This document shows positions 54,810 to 63,952 of a DNA stretch of 64,000 nucleotides, in pieces. This DNA is from Paenibacillus sp. MSJ-34 (GTDB lineage: Bacteria; Bacillota; Bacilli; Paenibacillales; Paenibacillaceae), in assembly GCF_018918005.1 (NCBI RefSeq), contig NZ_JAHLPR010000003.1, positions 110,454 to 174,453 on the forward strand, read 5' to 3'. A model generated the notes under the pieces. The model searched no databases. It was not told where the DNA came from and worked only from the letters and a program-made list of their open reading frames with translations. The position numbers and the translations under genes are program-made. Within the stretch, counting starts at the first letter, position 1. Every line of letters starts with the position of its first letter.

Positions 54810-56247
54810 TGGCGTCTGCCCCCTCTTTCATCGGTAATCGGAGCCTGACCGTCGTTCCCTTGCCCGGTTCGCTCTCCAACTCGACGATATCGTTGCGCCC
54901 ATAGAAAAGTTGAAGCCGCTTGAATACGTTCCGCGAACCGAGTCCGGTCGATTTCCGTTCCATATAAGGGCGGAACGGTTCGGGCGAACCGAGGTCCAGC
55001 AGCGACTTGCGCACCTCTTCGCTCATGCCTGCGCCGTTATCCGCGATCGTCACGAGCACCTCATCCTCCGATCGCGTAATGGACAGGCTGACCGCCGCTC
55101 CTTCTTCCATTCCTTCCACCCCGTGTATAAACGCATTTTCCAAAATCGGCTGCAGCGATAAACAAGGAATTTGTTGATCCATCGCCGTTTCCTCGATATG
55201 CATCTCGAAGCGAATGCGATCCCGGAAACGGGCTTGTTGGATAGCGAAGTATTCTTTCGTATTGTCGACTTCCTCCCGCAGCGTCACCGGCTTATCCAAT
55301 TTGCGCAAATTGTAGCGCAGCAAATTGGATACCGATATGGTCAAATTGCTCGTTCGTTCCGCGCCTTCGATCAAGGCCAGCTTCGAGAGCGCATTGAGCG
55401 TATTAAACAGGAAATGGGGATTAATCTGGCTTTGGAGCGCTTTCAATTCCAACTCCTTCACGAGCCGGTCCCGCTCCAAATGTTCCCTTTCCTTCGCAAT
55501 CAGCTTGCGAATGTTCGTTAACATTTGATGGAACGCTTCCGATAAAATGCGAAACTCGTCGTCCCGACGAAATACGGGAGGCGTAATTTGCAAATTGCCT
55601 TTGGAAATTTGCTTCGCCGTTCGGACGAGCAGATGAATCGGACGGGTGATGCTTCGGGACAACCAAATGACAAAAACGATGCTGAGCAGCATATTGACGA
55701 CAAACAAGGCGAGACCGATATTGTTCATCTGCTGCGTATTCCACAAAATTTGCTTGTAATACGGCTGATAATTGCTTAATTCGAGATCGACCAGCGACTG
55801 GCCGTGGTCTTGGATGAAACCGGCGATTTTCTCGGTTTCTTCATACAACGCGACATAGGATTGCAAGCCGCGCACATCGGTCGCTTCCAGTACCTGCTCT
55901 TCTTTTTCCAGGAAAGACTCGATCATATTTTCATAGTTTTTGATGGACGTCACATTCATTTCCGTACGCGCTTGTTTGCCCAAATGGAGTTTCAACGATT
56001 GAAGTTCGTTATTTTGCTCCAATAACGCTTGATAAGTTTCCTCTTTCTGGTCGATTAAATAGCTGCTTAACGTACGCAGATTTTGCTGCGTTTGCTGGGC
56101 GATTTGCTTGTACAGCAAAATCCGTTCCATCATCAAATTATAGCTCTCCTGCATCGTCTTGCTGCTATAGTAAATAAAATAAGTCACCGCGCTGACGAGA
56201 ATAACGAGGACGGGGATGAAGACGAACAATTTCGTACGGATATTCAT
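54787..56247 (-). CDS. YesM-type sensor histidine kinase
   Basis: A 486-residue membrane kinase. Membrane helices near residues 8-28 and 175-198 bound an extracellular helical sensor region. A HAMP domain follows, then the his_kinase segment with the phosphorylated histidine in LQSQINPHFLFNTLNALSKL. The ATPase domain has the N box LSLQPILENAFIHG, the G1 box IADNGAGMS and the G2 box STGLGSRNVFKRL. Upstream, the gene overlaps the binding-protein-like gene by ATGA; downstream it overlaps the regulator gene. The overlap suggests a fixed three-protein complex. Confidence 0.93.
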   Translation of the reverse strand: MNIRTKLFVFIPVLVILVSAVTYFIYYSSKTMQESYNLMMERILLYKQIAQQTQQNLRTLSSYLIDQKEETYQALLEQNNELQSLKLHLGKQARTEMNVTSIKNYENMIESFLEKEEQVLEATDVRGLQSYVALYEETEKIAGFIQDHGQSLVDLELSNYQPYYKQILWNTQQMNNIGLALFVVNMLLSIVFVIWLSRSITRPIHLLVRTAKQISKGNLQITPPVFRRDDEFRILSEAFHQMLTNIRKLIAKEREHLERDRLVKELELKALQSQINPHFLFNTLNALSKLALIEGAERTSNLTISVSNLLRYNLRKLDKPVTLREEVDNTKEYFAIQQARFRDRIRFEMHIEETAMDQQIPCLSLQPILENAFIHGVEGMEEGAAVSLSITRSEDEVLVTIADNGAGMSEEVRKSLLDLGSPEPFRPYMERKSTGLGSRNVFKRLQLFYGRNDIVELESEPGKGTTVRLRLPMKEGADANVSIVNR

Positions 56248-57245
56248 CGCCCGTCACTCCATCCGTTGCCGTCTTTGGCCAATACCCCGATATCCATCAG
56301 ATGAACCGGCGGCGGTTGAATGCCCTCCAAAGCGTCGTGAATCAGCGTGACGGCGTCGTATCCCATCCGGTAAGGATTTTGCACGATCGTCGCTTCGATT
56401 TCCCCGCGGGCGATCGCCTGTTTCGTTTCTTCGAGATCGTCAAAGCCGAAGATGCGGATATTGTCGCGATCGGAGTTTTTGACGGCCTGCAAAATGCCGA
56501 CCGCATCCAACGCGCTCATCCCGACGATCATGTCGATCTCGGGATGCATATAGAGCATTTCGGACGCCTTCTGCGCCGCTTCGATCCGCGAAATGTTGGA
56601 CACGCGCACGTCGACGATCCGTAAATTGCGGTGCTGGCTGACAACGGACCGGAACCCTTCCAGACGCAGCATTTGATTTTCCGCCAGGTTGCTGCCGATC
56701 ATAATGCCGATATTCGTATTGCCGGAACGGGGCGACTTCTTATCCGCTTCGACGACAAGCTCGCCCAGTTTGCGTCCCGATTCGATATTGTCCGTGCCGA
56801 CATAGCTGTAACGCTTGCTGTCGGCCGAATCGGCGTCGACGGTAATGACCGCGATTCCTTGATCGACCGCTTTATCGATCAGGCGTTTATATATAATATT
56901 ATGAACGCCTTGAACGATAATGGCATCGACTTTGGCCGCGATCGCCTTCTCCAGCAGCGTCGTTTGCTCGTCCGTATTAATGCGGAGCGGCCCGACGTAT
57001 TCCAGCGCCATGCCAAGTTGATTCGCCGCATCCTTGGCCCCTTGCTCGATCAATCTCCAATACGGATTGTCGAGCTCCTGCGAAATGAGCATCACATGCG
57101 GCTTGGAGCCCAGGTCCGTCTCATGTTCGCTTAAATGCTGAATTAACGCCTGATTCTCGTAGGTCGAGATCATAAATTGAATAAGCAAATACATGAACGC
57201 GATGACAAGTGTTGCGAGGAGCAGCGTCCATTTTTTATCCGACAT
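56244..57245 (-). CDS. Membrane-anchored RbsB-like sugar-binding sensor subunit
   Basis: A 333-residue protein with an uncleaved N-terminal membrane helix (about residues 6-26) and a periplasmic-binding-protein type 1 domain facing outside. Family features are VMLISQELDNPYWRLIEQGAKDAA, DAIIVQGV, VITVDADSADSKRYSYVGTDN and IFGFDDLEETKQAIARG. There is no lipobox. As it heads an operon with a YesM-type kinase and overlaps it by 4 nt, it probably senses a sugar and signals to the kinase instead of feeding a transporter. The ATG at 57245 has GGGGGA upstream. Confidence 0.87.
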   Translation of the reverse strand: MSDKKWTLLLATLVIAFMYLLIQFMISTYENQALIQHLSEHETDLGSKPHVMLISQELDNPYWRLIEQGAKDAANQLGMALEYVGPLRINTDEQTTLLEKAIAAKVDAIIVQGVHNIIYKRLIDKAVDQGIAVITVDADSADSKRYSYVGTDNIESGRKLGELVVEADKKSPRSGNTNIGIMIGSNLAENQMLRLEGFRSVVSQHRNLRIVDVRVSNISRIEAAQKASEMLYMHPEIDMIVGMSALDAVGILQAVKNSDRDNIRIFGFDDLEETKQAIARGEIEATIVQNPYRMGYDAVTLIHDALEGIQPPPVHLMDIGVLAKDGNGWSDGR

Positions 57246-57361
57246 ATACCGACCATCCCCCAATATTGGTTGCGCTTACATAATTGCCGAGGCGAACGCA
57301 TCTTTCCGCGATCCCCGACGTCGTTATCTCTCCCGATCCGCGTTTCTCTTTCTAAAGTCTA

Positions 57362-57391
57362 ATCATAAAACAATTGTACACAATATTTCAA
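57362..57391 (-). promoter_or_regulatory. Sigma-A-type promoter of the sensor operon
   Basis: On the minus strand TTGAAA (57391-57386), an 18-nt spacer and TATGAT (57367-57362), about 115 nt before the start codon of the binding-protein-like gene. Confidence 0.6.
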
Positions 57392-57706
57392 TATGGTACC
57401 AATAAGTGGCTTGTCTCTTTGGATCGTTGTAAGGAAAGGAATGCTACGGAATGCAGCGATTGCGGGAAGAAGGACGATGTATGCGAAAAATCGTACACTA
57501 TGTGCGGCGTGCGGATCGAACCAGTCGATTTTATTCGAACTTTCATACACCGATTGGGGATTTGGGCTCTAATCGCCTTATTTTGTCCACAAACGCCGTT
57601 TTGGCGAGTTAGTGGATTTGACGGCTCTATTTTGCCGCCACTTCACAAAACCGGGGATTCTCAGGCCGATCGCGGCATATGCTGTGCTCCACGTTTCTCG
57701 ACGCGC
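57392..57706. repeat. Gene-free stretch with a two-unit degenerate repeat
   Basis: No gene is supported. Two related units start with GGATTT at 57558 and 57614 (56 nt apart) and share GGCTCTA or similar, TATTTTG and a CCAC-type end. The pattern loosely recalls the 50-nt repeats at 7648-7830 (CTCTATTTTG against CTCTATTTG). The rest of the stretch shows nothing I recognise. Confidence 0.45.
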
Positions 57707-57731
57707 AAAGGGAGGAGAATAGTCTCCTCCC
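57707..57731 (-). terminator. Terminator of the cohesin-SLH gene
   Basis: On the minus strand GGGAGGAGA-CTAT-TCTCCTCCC is followed by TTTGCGC, about 75 nt after the stop codon. The stem is perfect; the T run is short. Confidence 0.7.
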
Positions 57732-57803
57732 ACAGCTGTTACCTTGTGCTTCTATAATGAGTTTGGCGGCGGTACCCCGACTCGCAAGCTCCTGTTCCGC
57801 TCT

Positions 57804-58826
57804 TTACTTGGATTCCAGCATTCGAAGCACAAGCACCGTAGCTTCCGCTCTCGTCGCGCTCGCGCCCGGAACGAACATATTGTTGCCGCGGCCTTGAATG
57901 ACGCCTTTCTCTACCGCGGCTTCCACGTAGCCTTTCGCCCATGCCGGAATTTTGCCGGTATCCGCGAAAGTTAATCCCGAGCCGTCTCCTTCTTCCAGGT
58001 TCAAGCCGCGCGCAACCATCACGGCAATTTCCGATCTCGTAATATTGCGATCCGACCGGAACGTGTTGTCCTCATATCCTTGTATAATGCCCGCTTTCAC
58101 CGCTTTGGCGATTTCCGATTTCGCCCATGCCGGGATTTTATCCAAGTCGGCAAACGCCATATTCTCTTCTTCTTGCAGCTTCAACGCTCTGGCCAATATC
58201 GCGGAAAACTGCGCCCGTGTAATCGAATCGTTAGGGCGGAACGTTCCGTCAGGGAATCCTTCGATCATTCCTTTGCCGACCGCTTCCATAATCTTCTCTT
58301 CCGCCCAGTGCCCTTTAATGTCTGTGAAGGAGAGCTGAGGCGGCTCCGCCGTGCCGGAAGCGCTTACGGATACGGATTGGTTCACCTCGTATGTTTCGGA
58401 TTTCAAGTTATGGTCGACGACCTTCATCGCAGTCCATTTGACTTCGGACGATCCGGCTCCCTTCGCTTTAAAGGTAAGCGTACCGATCTGGACGTCTCCC
58501 TTCTCGCCCTCGACACTGCCTATTTTCGTATGCGCTACCGTAATCTCCCGATCTTTCTTAATCGGAAAAACCGAGAATCCTTTCATTTTCGACTCCGATT
58601 CTTGCAATTCCAATTTGGCGGGATCATAGTCAAACTTCGCTTCATAGGCGTACAAATCTTTCAAGTTTTTGCCGCTCAACGTCATCGTAACGGTTTCTCC
58701 CGCTTTCAAACTCTGCTTATCCGCGGTAATGAGAAATTCCGGAGCATCCGCCGCCAATGAGGAGGATAACATCATATACGGGGAAACGAGACTGACCAAC
58801 AGCATGAGTACGATTTTTCGTTTCAT
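57804..58826 (-). CDS. Cohesin-like domain protein with three SLH domains
   Basis: A 340-residue exported protein. After a signal peptide (about 26 residues) comes a cohesin-type beta-sandwich (about 30-165: KAGETVTMTLSGKNLKDLYAYEAKFDYDP, and GDVQIGTLTFKAKGAGSSEVKW). Three SLH domains follow (175-340; GHWAEEKIMEAVGKGMIEGFPDGTFRP and two more). Cohesins hold dockerin proteins in cellulosomes, but many Bacilli carry such domains without any dockerin, so here it is probably a surface module of unknown partner. The start at 58826 has AAAGGATG upstream. It stands alone between terminators, within the glycan locus. Confidence 0.85.
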   Translation of the reverse strand: MKRKIVLMLLVSLVSPYMMLSSSLAADAPEFLITADKQSLKAGETVTMTLSGKNLKDLYAYEAKFDYDPAKLELQESESKMKGFSVFPIKKDREITVAHTKIGSVEGEKGDVQIGTLTFKAKGAGSSEVKWTAMKVVDHNLKSETYEVNQSVSVSASGTAEPPQLSFTDIKGHWAEEKIMEAVGKGMIEGFPDGTFRPNDSITRAQFSAILARALKLQEEENMAFADLDKIPAWAKSEIAKAVKAGIIQGYEDNTFRSDRNITRSEIAVMVARGLNLEEGDGSGLTFADTGKIPAWAKGYVEAAVEKGVIQGRGNNMFVPGASATRAEATVLVLRMLESK

Positions 58827-59111
58827 TCGATCGCATCCTTTCCAATATGGAAATAAGATAAACTTCTCTTCGCTCATGCCCGGGTTGCCGGTAACACGTG
58901 TCTGGTGGGAAGTTGCCTTACTATTTTATAAGCAGTGCGGATCGTTACACTTTGCAATCGTTTAGACAAGGTGTGGAATACAACTAAAGTATAAAAAAAC
59001 GAAAACAATATCAACACTTTCGACAAACGTTCTTATGATCATCTATGAAGCTACAAGCATGTCGAATATTCTTGCTTTTTGCGCCGGTATCCAGGTTATC
59101 GGTAACCCAAA
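58827..59111. other. Intergenic stretch without recognised features
   Basis: I see no gene, repeat or clear operator between the cohesin-SLH start and the terminator of the Rbs-type operon. The stretch should contain the promoter of the cohesin-SLH gene, but no near-consensus pair of boxes stands out. Confidence 0.5.
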
Positions 59112-59149
59112 AAGACCCTGTCAGGAAATTAGTCTCCTAATAGGGTCTT
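59112..59149 (-). terminator. Terminator of the Rbs-type transporter operon
   Basis: On the minus strand AAGACCCT pairs with AGGGTCTT around a 22-nt loop, followed by TTTGGG. It lies 28 nt after the binding-protein stop codon. Confidence 0.75.
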
Positions 59150-59177
59150 CGTAAATTCGTCTTATTCTAGCATTTTT

Positions 59178-60188
59178 CTAATCGTACAGCAGCGGCTTAA
59201 TTTCATCGGAATCGATATTGTCTTTCGTATACCAGTGGAAACCGGTATCGATCGTTTTCTCCAGCTGCTCTCCGTTCACCGCTTGCACGGCCGCTTTCAC
59301 CGCCCAATAGCCGATGCCGATCGGATCTTGCGTGACCGCTCCGGCCATGAGCCCGCTGCGGACGGCATCCGTTTGCTGTTTGCCGGAATCGTATCCGATC
59401 ACGACTAGCTGGCCTTCTTTTTTCATTTCCTTCACCGCGTTGACGACGCCGATAGCCGAACCTTCATTGGATCCGAAGATACCTTTCAAGTTCGGGTACG
59501 CTTGCATGATCGCTTTGGCAAGGTCCGTCGATTTCAATTGGTCGCCGCCGCCGTATTGGATGTCGACGATTTTGATGTTGGGATAGTTTTGTTCGATGCG
59601 GTTTTTAAAACCGTCGCGGCGATCGACGCCCGTTCGGCTCGTTTGGTCGTGAACGACCATGGCGATCTCGCCCTCATTGCCGATCAGTTCCGCCATCTTG
59701 TCGGCGGCCAGCGCGGAAGCGGCAATGTTGTCCGTCGCGGCGGTCGTGACCGGAATATCCCCCTCTACGCCGGAGTCGAAACCGACGACCGGAATGTTGG
59801 CCGCTTTCGCTTTCTCAAGCAACGATAATGCCGCTTGGCTGTCCAAAGCCGCAAAGGCGATCGCATCCGGTTTTTTGTCCAACGCGGCTTGCAGCATCTC
59901 GATTTGTTTGTCTACTTGGGACTCGCTTTCGGGACCTTCGAAAGTAATCTCGACGTTTAATTCCTGCGCCGCTTTCTCGGCGCCCTGCTTCACCGCTTGC
60001 CAGAACTGATGCTGGAATCCTTTGGAAATGACCGGAATGTACAATTTCTTGTCGCTCGTTTGCTGCCCGCCTTCGCTTTGCTGACCTGAAGCCGGTTGCC
60101 CTTCCGTTCCGGAAGAGGAGCCGCATGCGCTCGCTGCCATCGTCAGCAGCAAAATGACGGAAAGCAACAACATCTTTGATTTTTTCAT
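59178..60188 (-). CDS. RbsB-like sugar-binding lipoprotein
   Basis: A 336-residue solute-binding protein of the ribose/galactose class. The lipobox is AASAC (Cys22) and a Gly/Gln/Ser-rich linker follows. The mature part shows YIPVISKGFQHQFWQAVKQGAEKAA, DAIAFAALDSQAALSLLEKA, PVVGFDSGV, TDNIAASALAADKMAEL, GIFGSNEGSAIG and VIGYDSGKQQTDAVRSG. It is the last gene of an ATPase-permease-binding protein operon. The ligand is probably a monosaccharide but is not identifiable. The sensor subunit at 56244-57245 is of the same fold, so both may bind related sugars. Confidence 0.92.
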   Translation of the reverse strand: MKKSKMLLLSVILLLTMAASACGSSSGTEGQPASGQQSEGGQQTSDKKLYIPVISKGFQHQFWQAVKQGAEKAAQELNVEITFEGPESESQVDKQIEMLQAALDKKPDAIAFAALDSQAALSLLEKAKAANIPVVGFDSGVEGDIPVTTAATDNIAASALAADKMAELIGNEGEIAMVVHDQTSRTGVDRRDGFKNRIEQNYPNIKIVDIQYGGGDQLKSTDLAKAIMQAYPNLKGIFGSNEGSAIGVVNAVKEMKKEGQLVVIGYDSGKQQTDAVRSGLMAGAVTQDPIGIGYWAVKAAVQAVNGEQLEKTIDTGFHWYTKDNIDSDEIKPLLYD

Positions 60189-60231
60189 GTTCCACCGTTC
60201 CCCTTTGCAATCGATTTTGTTTTGTATGAAG

Positions 60232-60248
60232 CTCCCGCATAACGGGAG
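60232..60248 (-). terminator. Small intercistronic hairpin
   Basis: On the minus strand CTCCCG-TTATG-CGGGAG directly follows the permease stop codon, in the 61-nt gap before the binding-protein gene. There is no T run; it more likely shapes mRNA stability than ends transcription. Confidence 0.45.
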
Positions 60249-60249
60249 T

Positions 60250-61251
60250 TTATACCGAATTTTTGCGCCGCCGCAAAATATCCGCGTATACCGCGAGCAA
60301 TACGACCAATCCGATAATGACGGTTTGCCACTCCTGAGGCACGGATAAAATGCGCAAGCCGTTCGTCAGCACGCTCATGATCAGCGCTCCGATCACGGTG
60401 CCGAGAATCGAGCCTTGGCCTCCGCTCAGCGACGTTCCGCCGATGACGACGGCTGCGATCGCCTCCAATTCATATCCTTGTCCCAGCGCCGGTTGCGCGG
60501 AATTGAGACGGGAAGCCATCATAATGCCGGCAATTCCGCAAAATATGCCCGTAATCGTATAGATAACCACTTTCCAATATTTCGTGTTGACGCCGGAAAG
60601 CCGCGTCGCTTCTTCGTTGCTGCCGAGCGCGAAATTATACCTTCCGATAATCGTTTTGGACAAGATGACGCTGGCGACAATCGCCAAGGCAAAGAAAATG
60701 ATGACGGCGTTCGGAATTTCGAGTCCCGGGATCACGTATTTGGCGATGACGGATCCGGTCGATATTTCCTTGAATGCCGGCGTGTCGTTGAAATAAATCG
60801 GCTTCGCTCCGGATATGACGAGCGAGAGGCCTTTCGTGATCATCATCATGGCGAGCGTCGCGATGAACGGCGGTATTTTCATTTTGGCTACCGCAAGCCC
60901 GCTCACTAATCCGCATAAGGCGCCTGTCGCAATGCCGCCGATAATGCCGAACGGCATCGGCACATTCCAGAAATTAATGATAACGCCGGCCATCACCGAC
61001 GAGAAAGTCATGACCGTTCCTACCGACAAGTCGATACCGCCGGTAATAATGACGAAGGTGGACCCTAGCGCGAGCACTCCGATGACAGCGGTCGACAGCA
61101 AAATGCCCATAATATTGTCAAAACGCAAAAAGTTGCCGGAGGATACGGAGAAGATGACGACGAGGACGATCAAGCTGGCAAAAGCCAATATTTTCTGTGT
61201 CGCGCCTGTTTTGAGGGACGGTTGCTGTTTTGGAATTATTTCGGTTTTCAT
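60250..61251 (-). CDS. RbsC-like sugar ABC transporter permease
   Basis: A 333-residue membrane permease of the ribose/xylose class, with eight to ten hydrophobic segments. Family features are VLALGSTFVIITGGIDLSVG and NTKYWKVVIYTITGIFCGIAGIM, and VIGGTSLSGGQGSILGTVIGALIM. The gene lies 18 nt after the ATPase gene and 61 nt before the binding-protein gene. It forms the channel for the RbsB-like lipoprotein. Confidence 0.93.
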   Translation of the reverse strand: MKTEIIPKQQPSLKTGATQKILAFASLIVLVVIFSVSSGNFLRFDNIMGILLSTAVIGVLALGSTFVIITGGIDLSVGTVMTFSSVMAGVIINFWNVPMPFGIIGGIATGALCGLVSGLAVAKMKIPPFIATLAMMMITKGLSLVISGAKPIYFNDTPAFKEISTGSVIAKYVIPGLEIPNAVIIFFALAIVASVILSKTIIGRYNFALGSNEEATRLSGVNTKYWKVVIYTITGIFCGIAGIMMASRLNSAQPALGQGYELEAIAAVVIGGTSLSGGQGSILGTVIGALIMSVLTNGLRILSVPQEWQTVIIGLVVLLAVYADILRRRKNSV

Positions 61252-61269
61252 CGTAAGAACACCTCGATT

Positions 61270-62826
61270 TCATATCTTTATAACACCATGCTCATTCATC
61301 TCGGGTTCACGCATCGTCGCATATTTCATAATCATTTCTTGGGTAGCCTCTTTGTTATCCAATTCTCCCGTAATTCTTCCCTCGCACATCACGATAATGC
61401 GATGGCTGAGGCGGAGAACTTCCGGCAATTCCGACGAAATGACGATAAGCGATTTTCCCTGCCCGACCAAATCGATCAACAGCTTATAAATTTCGCTTTT
61501 GGCGCCGACGTCGATCCCGCGCGTAGGCTCGTCAAAAATTAAAATATCGCAATCGCGCGTCAACCATTTTCCGATTACGACTTTCTGCTGGTTGCCCCCG
61601 GACAGAAATTTCACCTTCTGCATGACGCTCGGCGTTTTCACTTTCAACGCTTCGGCAAAATGGGCGGCGGTTTTGCGCATCTTCGTTTTGTTCACCCAGC
61701 CCCAAATCGTAAATTTCTTCATGGCCGCCATCGAATTGTTTATTTTCACGTTCATATCCACAATCAGGCCGTACCGTTTCCGATCTTCGGATAAATAACC
61801 GATTCCTTGCCGGACCGCATCGTGAGGATTTCTGATCTTCACTTTGTTTCCATGAACATAAATTTCTCCGGAATCGATCGGATCTGCGCCGAAGATAGCC
61901 CGCGCCACTTCCGTGCGTCCTGCGCCCATGAGCCCCGCAAAGCCCAGAATTTCCCCTTTGCGCAATTTGAAATTAATATCTTTGAGCGTAGAGCCTGCAT
62001 GCAAATGTTTCACTTCCAGAACCGTTTCCCGCGCCTGATCTTCGATCTCCGGCTTCGAATCCGTATAAATTTGCCGTCCTACCATCATCGAGATAATCTT
62101 GTCGATAGAAGTTTCCTTCGTCGGTACGGTATCGATATAGCAGCCGTCGCGCATCACCGTAATCCGGTCCGTAATGCGCTTCAACTCTTCCATTCGATGC
62201 GAAATATAGACAATCCCTACGCCATTCTCGCGCAATTGCCGAATGATGCGAAACAATTCTTCGATCTCCGCATCGGTTAACGCCGCCGTAGGCTCATCCA
62301 TAATGAGGACTTCCGAATCGAATGACAGCGCTTTCGCAATTTCGACCATTTGCTGCTTGGCAACCGTTAACTCGGACACTTTGATCCGGGGATCGAGCTG
62401 CACATTCATTTTCTTCAACAATGTCTCAACCCGTGCGTTCAATTCCTTTTCGTCCAGAAACAGCTTGAACGCTTTGCGCGGTTCGCGGCCGATATACATA
62501 TTTTGCGCCACCGTTAAATGCGGCATTAAATTCAGTTCTTGATGAATGATGCCGATGCCTAAATGCTGCGCCGCCTTCGTGTTCGGAATGTCAACTTCCT
62601 TCCCTTTGTAAACGATGCGGCCGGCGTCTTTCCGATAAACGCCCGTCAATATTTTCATTAGCGTCGATTTGCCCGCTCCGTTCTCCCCGACCAGCGCATG
62701 GATTTCGCCTGCCTTCAATTCAAACCGGCATTGGTCGAGAGCATGAACCCCGGGAAAGCGTTTCTCGATCCCTTCCATCAGGACGAGCGGCCCCGCCGCG
62801 TTAGACGGCTGATTCTCTTCGTTCAT
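61270..62826 (-). CDS. RbsA/MglA-like sugar ABC transporter ATPase
   Basis: A 518-residue double ATPase. The first domain has Walker [10 protein letters not shown] and [13 protein letters not shown]. The second has the degenerate Walker [17 protein letters not shown], the signature [15 protein letters not shown] and Walker [17 protein letters not shown]. This pattern of one complete and one degenerate site is normal for the family. The start at 62826 has GGGGGGTGCAGCAA upstream; the longer in-frame extension lacks a site. It is the first gene of the Rbs-type operon, and no LacI or Rbs regulator lies next to it. Confidence 0.94.
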   Translation of the reverse strand: MNEENQPSNAAGPLVLMEGIEKRFPGVHALDQCRFELKAGEIHALVGENGAGKSTLMKILTGVYRKDAGRIVYKGKEVDIPNTKAAQHLGIGIIHQELNLMPHLTVAQNMYIGREPRKAFKLFLDEKELNARVETLLKKMNVQLDPRIKVSELTVAKQQMVEIAKALSFDSEVLIMDEPTAALTDAEIEELFRIIRQLRENGVGIVYISHRMEELKRITDRITVMRDGCYIDTVPTKETSIDKIISMMVGRQIYTDSKPEIEDQARETVLEVKHLHAGSTLKDINFKLRKGEILGFAGLMGAGRTEVARAIFGADPIDSGEIYVHGNKVKIRNPHDAVRQGIGYLSEDRKRYGLIVDMNVKINNSMAAMKKFTIWGWVNKTKMRKTAAHFAEALKVKTPSVMQKVKFLSGGNQQKVVIGKWLTRDCDILIFDEPTRGIDVGAKSEIYKLLIDLVGQGKSLIVISSELPEVLRLSHRIIVMCEGRITGELDNKEATQEMIMKYATMREPEMNEHGVIKI

Positions 62827-63087
62827 TTGCTGCACCCCCCGTATTGTGCGTGACTTCATTTTATAGGCGCATGGAAACAAAAGGAATTGAATATTTTCCT
62901 GTAAAAAGTTGATTATATTATGATTTTTGGTATCGACCGTTGGAAGTTCGGAACAAGCGGACGGAACATCGCAGGTTGGAATTGTAATGGATTTTTAACA
63001 TTTTCCCTTCGCACGGTATGCATGATACGTCCGGCAAAATGATAGAATAGAGTCATCCATTCCATATATCGATAGGGGTTATTACAA

Positions 63088-63873
63088 GTGCGGGCACATC
63101 CAATCTATATGTTGCGTATAGCAGGTATTTTTGACGGTATTTCATTACTAGTATTGCTTGGCATCGCTATGCCCTTGAAGTATATTTGGGGGATAGACAA
63201 AGCGGTAACGGTTGTCGGAAGCCTGCACGGCGGGATCTTCATGCTGTATGCGCTGGCCATCATTTATGCGGGGCTGCGAGTAAAGTGGAATATTCTTTGG
63301 TCTGTTGCAGCGCTTGTCGCGGCCTTCGTCCCGTTCGCCAATTTTGTGTTGGACGGAAAGCTGAAGAAGGCGCAAGCCAAATACGATGTACGGCCGTTTA
63401 ACTATTCCTTGCTCGTATACGGTATCGTATTTTTCTCTTTCTTCGATCTGTTCTCGCAGTTGCCGGTCATGAGTACATTCGCGACTTCCGTCGGCGCCAC
63501 CCCGTTTATCGCCGGCTTTGTCATCGGGTTGTATTCGCTGGCTAATACGCTGGGCAATGTTCTATCCGGCATTAAAACCGACAAGGTCGGGCCTTTCAAA
63601 ATGTTAATGGCGGGATTGATTCTATCGAGCGTTGCCCTGCTGCTGTATCAGTTCGTCGACCGGCCCGCCGCGTTGATCGCCGTTCGCATCATTCACGGTT
63701 TTGTCGCGGGATTGATTGTTCCGGCCGCCTTCACCTTCTCTGCCAATACGACGGTGAAAGACCAGCAAGGGAAAAAAGTCGCCTTCACCGGCACCTTTGT
63801 GGGGCTGGCTGCCATTATCGGCCCCGCTTTCAGCGGCATTACGGTAAGAAAAACGCCTGACGGCGTCCTTTAA
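63088..63873 (+). CDS. DUF3817-like domain joined to a truncated MFS transporter
   Basis: A 261-residue membrane protein starting at GTG 63088 (GATAGGGGTT upstream). Residues 1-90 match DUF3817: RIAGIFDGISLLVLLGIAMPLKYIWG, VVGSLHGGIFMLYALAIIYAG. Residues 105-255 match the first six helices of an MFS transporter (FFSFFDLFSQLPVMSTFATS, GLYSLANTLGNVLSGIKTDK, HGFVAGLIVPAAFTFSAN). The frame ends in TVRKTPDGVL, where an MFS protein would continue with six more helices, and a terminator follows 30 nt later. It is therefore a fusion or a deletion remnant. Confidence 0.75.
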   Translation: MRAHPIYMLRIAGIFDGISLLVLLGIAMPLKYIWGIDKAVTVVGSLHGGIFMLYALAIIYAGLRVKWNILWSVAALVAAFVPFANFVLDGKLKKAQAKYDVRPFNYSLLVYGIVFFSFFDLFSQLPVMSTFATSVGATPFIAGFVIGLYSLANTLGNVLSGIKTDKVGPFKMLMAGLILSSVALLLYQFVDRPAALIAVRIIHGFVAGLIVPAAFTFSANTTVKDQQGKKVAFTGTFVGLAAIIGPAFSGITVRKTPDGVL

Positions 63874-63902
63874 GTTCGTGCATCTCCGTTCATACGTACC
63901 AA

Positions 63903-63952
63903 AGTAAGCTGGGGTATGGGGATCTTCTTCCCCTGTCCCCAGTCTACTTTTT
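63903..63952 (+). terminator. Terminator after the DUF3817-MFS gene
   Basis: AGTA..CTGGGG pairs with CCCCAG..TACT, with an inner GGGGA/TCCCC stem, and is followed by five T residues. It closes the truncated transporter gene. Confidence 0.8.

Noticed and set aside
57374..57757. 127-codon open frame upstream of the sensor operon
   Set aside because: It starts within the promoter region of the opposite strand, crosses repeat units and a terminator, and shows no family features.
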